Shown here: piece after piece, positions 59,189 through 64,000 of the stretch | Layout of the letters: each line of letters begins with the position of its first letter | How positions within the stretch are numbered: the first letter of the stretch is position 1 | Assembly: GCA_019695575.1 (NCBI GenBank) | Contig: JADNSB010000033.1 | Location: forward strand, 1-64,000 | Reading direction: 5' to 3' | DNA length: 64,000 bases | Source of the DNA: Angomonas ambiguus | Taxonomy: Eukaryota; Euglenozoa; Kinetoplastea; Trypanosomatida; Trypanosomatidae | The notes under the pieces: generated by a model | Seen by the model: only the letters and a program-made list of their open reading frames with translations | Told to the model about the DNA's origin: nothing | Database searches by the model: none | Program-made: the position numbers and the translations under genes

Positions 59189-61060
59189 TCATTTCTTCCC
59201 CTTCTTCTTCTTCTTGTTCTTATTTTTGTTCCCGGTCGCCGCCGACACATTCTTGTGGGAGCTGCCTCCCGCCGCCCGATGCGTGGGTTTAGTGTCGGAC
59301 TCGCTGTCGTCGGTGTCGTCGTCGTCGTCGTCGTCGGCGGTGTGGTGGTGGTGCACCGGGGGATCAGACCGCTCTGCCGCCTCTATTCCCTTCTGCTGCC
59401 GAATAGGGCCTCCACCCGCCGTACGGAGGAGCGCTAGCCCATTCTCCTTGTACAGCTTCGATTCCTCGCTGCGACTGGGGCCGTAGAGCAGCAGCAGCAC
59501 GGAGAGACGGAAGTAGCACTCCGCCTTTAGCGCGTCGTCGAGCTGCACACAGTCCAGCGAGAGGGTCTGCAGTAGACACTTCTCGGCCTTCTCCAGCGTA
59601 GGGACTACCTCATCGTGGGGTACTCTCGCCGCCATGATAAGCAGCACCTTGGACAGCATGAATAGGGTATCCGCCCGCTGTAGATCAATCACCGTTTGCA
59701 TTTCATCGAGGTCCTTGCAAGGGTCTGACATGTACACGGAGAAGAGGGCGACCAGCACCTCCTTGGCGGAGCGAATGTACTTCCAAAAGTCACTGGAGAT
59801 ACTACTACGAAGGGCCCGTTCAATGTGTAGCTGGGCGAGAGAGTGGAGAGGGCGGGTGTGGGCGACGTATTCTTCCACAGTGTGCACCGGGCCTTCGAAC
59901 TCATCATAGTTGAAGTAGGTGAAGAAGGTGTTGTGCACCTCCAGCGTGACGTGGTTGGAGGGGCAGTGGTGAAAGAGCTGGTACAGGCAGGCGGAGGCGA
60001 GCCCGAGGAATCCTTCGTGGGTCGCGCTGTAGAAGACCTCCTTGAGCAGCATCGTGGAGAAGCCCAGTATCGCCTCGTCCGGCATCTCCACCGCCTTCTC
60101 CGTGTCCTTCACTCGTATCAGGCGGTAACTCAGATCCCCGTCGCTAAGCGTGTCTATGAAGTACTCAATCGCAAGGTCCATGGTGGAGTTGGCGTCGGCC
60201 AGTATGGAGTACCGAGTGTCACTGCCGTTCTCCTCTCTCATCGTCGTCCACCACGCCACGAGGCGCACGTCCTGGTTGATTTCATTCGCCACCACCCCCG
60301 CCCGGGGGCCGTAGTTCTCCTTCAGGTGACCACACACCATCGTGTGTCCCTGGCGCTGGTGGGCGACCATGCACTCCCGGCAGCAGTACCGCGGGATCTC
60401 ACAGTTATGGCAGGTAAACCCGATAGCGTACACCGGATCCAGGCAGAAGCTGCAGCGGCGCCCGGTATACCGTTTGAGGAGGAACCGAACGCTTTGGTGC
60501 AGCTCCAGCGGCTTACCCTCCGCCGTCCCCCACACAGACCCCATAAACCACCCACACGAGCGGTACCCCGTGCAGCGCAGTCGTACGTCCTGCAGTGGCT
60601 CCTCCCGGGGCTTCCCCCCCGACCCCGCTGGAGGCTCCACCCAGTTGTGCAGCCCCAGCACCCCGGCCTCGAGCGTGTCAAAGTGCAGCTCCAGGTCGAT
60701 CTGAGCGGTGGCGTCCTCTCCCCTGCAGCAGCCGACCAGACTGGCCTGGACCTTTGGGCTGGGCTGGCTGACAGGGACAATGGGAATACCATCCGGCTTG
60801 GTGATGGCCTCGAAAGGGGTCCCGTCGGGGTGCATGCCACGAGCGGCGGGGCTGGTGAGAGAGGGGGTGGGGGAGAACACCTTGGTGTCACTGCGGATGT
60901 ACATCAGCTCCTCCACACTCTTGATGCGGAGCAGCAGGTGCCACTCCGTGAAGCGAGAGAGGGAGCTGCTAGGGCCGGGGGTGTTGACCTCATCAGAGGG
61001 GTACACATTAGAGAACTGTAAAGTGTACAGCTCCATGTGGCCATTGAGATAAAGATCCAT
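59189..61060 (-). CDS. MYND-type zinc-finger protein
   Basis: 623 residues from the ATG at 61060. A MYND finger lies near 208-245: CSFC-x10-CHNC-x4-RYCCREC-x7-H-x3-C, containing all zinc ligands. The N-terminal 200 residues are strand-rich and not recognised. The C-terminal half is helical, TPR-like in places (AEKCLLQTLSLDCVQLDDALKAECYFRLSVLLL). The tail is an Asp run followed by a Lys-rich end. MYND fingers bind proline-rich peptides. There is no SET domain, so it is not a SMYD methyltransferase. Acidic-basic tail and MYND together suggest an adaptor. Function unknown. Confidence 0.72.
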   Translation of the reverse strand: MDLYLNGHMELYTLQFSNVYPSDEVNTPGPSSSLSRFTEWHLLLRIKSVEELMYIRSDTKVFSPTPSLTSPAARGMHPDGTPFEAITKPDGIPIVPVSQPSPKVQASLVGCCRGEDATAQIDLELHFDTLEAGVLGLHNWVEPPAGSGGKPREEPLQDVRLRCTGYRSCGWFMGSVWGTAEGKPLELHQSVRFLLKRYTGRRCSFCLDPVYAIGFTCHNCEIPRYCCRECMVAHQRQGHTMVCGHLKENYGPRAGVVANEINQDVRLVAWWTTMREENGSDTRYSILADANSTMDLAIEYFIDTLSDGDLSYRLIRVKDTEKAVEMPDEAILGFSTMLLKEVFYSATHEGFLGLASACLYQLFHHCPSNHVTLEVHNTFFTYFNYDEFEGPVHTVEEYVAHTRPLHSLAQLHIERALRSSISSDFWKYIRSAKEVLVALFSVYMSDPCKDLDEMQTVIDLQRADTLFMLSKVLLIMAARVPHDEVVPTLEKAEKCLLQTLSLDCVQLDDALKAECYFRLSVLLLLYGPSRSEESKLYKENGLALLRTAGGGPIRQQKGIEAAERSDPPVHHHHTADDDDDDDTDDSESDTKPTHRAAGGSSHKNVSAATGNKNKNKKKKKGKK

Positions 61061-61358
61061 CGTTCTACACACAAGGGTTTAGTAGATGTAGGTGTAATAG
61101 GAAGGAATACGACACAGTAATAGATCCGCGAATAGTAAAAAAGGAAAAAGATGTAAAACTTAAGTTTAAACTACCACAAGAAAGATGTTGATAGTACTTT
61201 TAAACGTTCCTTTCAAGACATGAAAAAAAAAAAAGTAGAGAGATAAATATTATAGTAGATACCATCAAAAAGGTACAAGAGAAGGAAATAGGAACAGAAA
61301 AAAAAGAGAGAAAACACTATAATGGTGGAGGTGAGAGCAGGAAGAAGTCGAGTTCTTC

Positions 61359-64000
61359 TTACCACCACTGATCACTACCGAGTATTTCGCGGAGAAGGAT
61401 GGTAGCATAGGAGGAGGACGGTAACGAGAAGCACACCCGAGCTTCTAGCGTGGTGCTCCCTGCCGTCTGTTCCACCGCTATGGAGCAGTCCTGTGGGGTA
61501 GCCAGAAAAGGCCGCCAGCCGCCGCCCAACGGCACCCCAGCCACCTTCCGCTGCTGCCCCCACACGTCCTCTGATATACCCAGCAGCGACTGTCCCTCCT
61601 CACAGGCAGCCTGCACTAGCGGTTTCAAGGTCACATCCTCCCCCTCCCTCACACTGCTCCTATTCTTATAACCTCCTAAAGGAAGTGCAAGTGCCTGCAG
61701 TGCCTTGAGAGGGATCGAAGGGGAAGCACTAGTAGTAGCATTAGGGATTGATTCCAGTGCTTCCGCCTCTCCCTTCTCCTCCGTGGTAATCCGAAAAGAA
61801 CGCAGTCGGCGAGCCAGTGCGCTGGCAACAGTGTTAAAATACAAACTCTGTGCAGCGTGAACCCACATAGTACGCAGTGCGAACGACACTCCCTCGACCA
61901 ACGCCTTCTCACAGATGGATTGCCATAACGGACTACGGGTTCGGACATCCTCGTTGGTCAAGTGCACCTCGCCGCTGCGGAAGTACATACGATAGGTCTG
62001 ACGCAGCGCCCGCACCACGGCCGTCACATCCTTCAAACCTCCCGGTATATACCGCACATCCATCTTGTCAGGGAAATGATCAAAGTAAAGCGCCTGCAGA
62101 TCAACCAAGTGGGTCTTTCCTTGAGAGGGGCAACTACTGGTTCGAAAGAAACTCTCCACTGCCTGACAGTACTCCTTTCTCAGGAGGAGTAACCCGACGT
62201 GGGAGGACACCAAATCATCCGCGGTCTCGCTAAAGCGCTGCTGACCAAAGTAATTGATAAACCCGATCGAGCTCACACGGTGAAACCGCTGTACAAGGGT
62301 ATCCTCTTGCTCTGCGAGGGATACCACTATCGTCGTCGTGTTCTCCTCTCCTCCGACCATCTGCGGTTGGAGGTGTCGAACCCGAATCTCAAAATAGTTT
62401 CCGACGAGGTCCCCGACGTGGATGGGGGTAGTGAAAGAGGACGCCGACTTTGCCGGCCGTGAGTTGCCGCTGTGAGAGCAGTTTATAATACGAACATAGC
62501 TCCCCTCCGCCTCCCCTTTTATCACAGGAAACACGTCCGTCAAACTTTCCTTTTTCGCCCATTTTACCTCGACGGTTTGCTGTAATCGACGGACTTTTTC
62601 AGAGGCATGAAGGGGGATGGACACTCGTTGATACGTGATGGCCCGCTTGTCCTTTAGGCCTGCCACACAGAGTACTTCCGTGGTGGGGTGATTGGCTTTA
62701 TTCCGGTGGTTGTCGTCCACCAGTCCAAAATAGGACGCTAGGAGACGTTTTAAATCGGACATTTCCGTGTTGTACTTTTTTACAATAAAGTAAAGATACG
62801 ACTTCTCACGGCGGCTGGCAGAAGGGTGCGGGGAGGCGCCCTCGTGGGCCGTCTCGTGCGCGCCCTCTCGTGGTCGCTTGCGTCTTGAACCGCTCCCTGT
62901 GTACTCTATACGGACCGACCCATCGCGTACCGTACACGAAAGCACTCCGTGATAATACTTTCGTAGGACCTCGTGGAAGAGCCGTTTGAGCTCCTTGGGA
63001 GAGGTGTACTGGTACAGTGATGGGCTAAACTCGGCGTGCACTACCATCTCACTAAGGGTGGGTGGGGGTGGGGGAAAGGAAGTCACATCAGTTACCGTTG
63101 GGGGTGCCTTGGAGGGGGCAGAAACGGGAAGAAAGGCGTGAATAAGATCGTCTAACTCCGTGATGCTGCTGGAGGGGGCAGAGGGCCGCTCAGTCCCCTT
63201 GTCTGTATCCGCTACTGTTGCTACGAGCTTGGGATCACTAGAAGATAACCGACTTCGATGACGGTTTTGGCAATACTGTTCAAAGGCTTGGATCACTTCA
63301 CTGTCGTCCCTTGAGTCGGAGGGACAGCGTGCATCCTTTCGCCTCCCCCGCTGATCTCTCTGATAAAACAGCGAAATTTTATCCGCCACTCGGTTGTCCT
63401 GAAACAGTAAGGAAAATAAAATGTAATGGGGATTAAACCCCAACACTATCTCCTGTGATGCAGGATCCTGTCCTCCCGGCCGCACTCGGGAGCGTACGTG
63501 GGGAAAAGATTGACTGATAAAATAGTGAAACAGCGACCGTCCTTCTTTGGAGAGCGTCGCGTTGGATACCACATACTGTCGTAACCACCAATGATTCTCT
63601 CCTTCTTTCTCTTTAGGGGGTTCAGTGTGGCCCCCGGTAGCGGCGTAGACTAGAAACGCTTTGACCGCATTTTCCACCACATCGTTAGCGGCATCGGTGT
63701 AGGATGGATGGCGCCTTAGAGTTTCGCTCACCCGCTGCACTACCATCTCTGGAGTGCCGAAGAAGTTATCAAGAAGTGCTGCATGCTGCTGATAGAGCTT
63801 CAACACCTCCATCTTGTCCTCTTGGTCCGTATCCTCTTGCTTAGCCGTCTCCATCCCCAGCACCGCTGCCTCGTCATCGTCCGATGCACCTCCCTCCCCC
63901 TCCTTTCCCTTATGGGATTCATAAAATAGATACGTCTCGCACGGCAAATCCACCCGCTGTCCCTCGAGGTCGATCTCCACTACTGTAAAATCTGACGGTG
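61359..64000 (-). CDS. PUS7: TruD/PUS7 pseudouridine synthase, 5' end cut by window edge
   Basis: At least 879 residues; the reading frame stays open to the right edge and the translated edge PSDFTVVEID matches the usual N-terminal phrase of TruD (DFxVxEID), so the true start lies outside. The catalytic block is present as AGLKDKRAITYQRVSIP, where the Asp of Lys-Asp-Lys is the nucleophile-type residue conserved in TruD. GNYFEIRVRHL and GFINYFGQQRF are further family motifs. Large insertions (Ser-rich stretches and an extra helical domain) lengthen it beyond bacterial TruD. PUS7 modifies U13 of tRNAs, U2 snRNA and mRNAs; targets here unknown. Confidence 0.88.
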   Translation of the reverse strand, partial: PSDFTVVEIDLEGQRVDLPCETYLFYESHKGKEGEGGASDDDEAAVLGMETAKQEDTDQEDKMEVLKLYQQHAALLDNFFGTPEMVVQRVSETLRRHPSYTDAANDVVENAVKAFLVYAATGGHTEPPKEKEGENHWWLRQYVVSNATLSKEGRSLFHYFISQSFPHVRSRVRPGGQDPASQEIVLGFNPHYILFSLLFQDNRVADKISLFYQRDQRGRRKDARCPSDSRDDSEVIQAFEQYCQNRHRSRLSSSDPKLVATVADTDKGTERPSAPSSSITELDDLIHAFLPVSAPSKAPPTVTDVTSFPPPPPTLSEMVVHAEFSPSLYQYTSPKELKRLFHEVLRKYYHGVLSCTVRDGSVRIEYTGSGSRRKRPREGAHETAHEGASPHPSASRREKSYLYFIVKKYNTEMSDLKRLLASYFGLVDDNHRNKANHPTTEVLCVAGLKDKRAITYQRVSIPLHASEKVRRLQQTVEVKWAKKESLTDVFPVIKGEAEGSYVRIINCSHSGNSRPAKSASSFTTPIHVGDLVGNYFEIRVRHLQPQMVGGEENTTTIVVSLAEQEDTLVQRFHRVSSIGFINYFGQQRFSETADDLVSSHVGLLLLRKEYCQAVESFFRTSSCPSQGKTHLVDLQALYFDHFPDKMDVRYIPGGLKDVTAVVRALRQTYRMYFRSGEVHLTNEDVRTRSPLWQSICEKALVEGVSFALRTMWVHAAQSLYFNTVASALARRLRSFRITTEEKGEAEALESIPNATTSASPSIPLKALQALALPLGGYKNRSSVREGEDVTLKPLVQAACEEGQSLLGISEDVWGQQRKVAGVPLGGGWRPFLATPQDCSIAVEQTAGSTTLEARVCFSLPSSSYATILLREILGSDQWW

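Noticed and set aside
59843-61021. A 392-residue plus-strand frame opposite the MYND gene
   Set aside because: The minus-strand frame has a complete MYND finger. The plus-strand product is His/Arg/Val-rich with no recognisable motif.

Overview
The window reads as nuclear DNA of a kinetoplastid protist, most likely a trypanosomatid. Every gene I can support lies on the minus strand, head to tail, with no introns and short spacers, as in a kinetoplastid polycistronic transcription unit. On the coding strand most spacers carry a pyrimidine run (often 10-15 T) followed by AG shortly before the next ATG, as expected for spliced-leader trans-splicing. The gene content agrees: a lysine-rich kinetoplast-DNA-associated protein, a mitochondrial Fe superoxide dismutase, a folate/biopterin (BT1) transporter, and many proteins with N-terminal mitochondrial presequences. 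The standard genetic code is used. I cannot name the species; the long Asn tracts in two genes are unusual for trypanosomatids.

Layout (coordinates rise against the direction of transcription). 0.2-10 kb: KAP-like DNA-condensing protein, enolase-like pseudoenzyme, TYW3, a one-TM protein, TMEM18, BT1 transporter, a small zinc-ribbon protein, and a mitochondrial protein with four cold-shock-like modules. 10-25 kb: zinc-ribbon disordered protein, 3-hydroxyisobutyryl-CoA hydrolase, WRAP53/TCAB1-like WD protein, an unknown protein, PH-domain protein, two small membrane proteins, a degenerate NSUN-like methyltransferase, a DEDDh exonuclease-like protein, a roadblock/LC7 dynein light chain and an acidic-tail unknown. 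25-31 kb: an AT-rich island of long non-coding stretches around one Asn-rich CCCH zinc-finger gene. 31-47 kb: Fe-SOD, a DEAD-box helicase, a 58-residue acidic-tailed protein, a TPR protein, an RRM protein, an RRP43-like exosome subunit, a three-finger C2HC protein, a small mitochondrial protein, a TrmA/RlmD-like protein and a FAM161-like coiled-coil protein. 47-64 kb: a giant DOP1/Dopey homologue, a type I membrane alpha/beta-hydrolase-like pseudoenzyme, a MYND-finger protein and a TruD/PUS7 pseudouridine synthase cut by the window edge.

Three themes stand out. RNA metabolism is heavily represented (TYW3, TruD/PUS7, NSUN-like, TrmA-like, DEAD helicase, exosome subunit, RRM, CCCH, cold-shock repeats, DEDDh exonuclease), much of it apparently mitochondrial. 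Several proteins keep a catalytic fold but lack the catalytic residues (enolase-like, NSUN-like, alpha/beta-hydrolase-like, possibly TrmA-like). Asn-codon microsatellites are expanded inside two genes, where they appear tolerated. I saw no convincing tRNA, rRNA, CRISPR, transposon or viral element.
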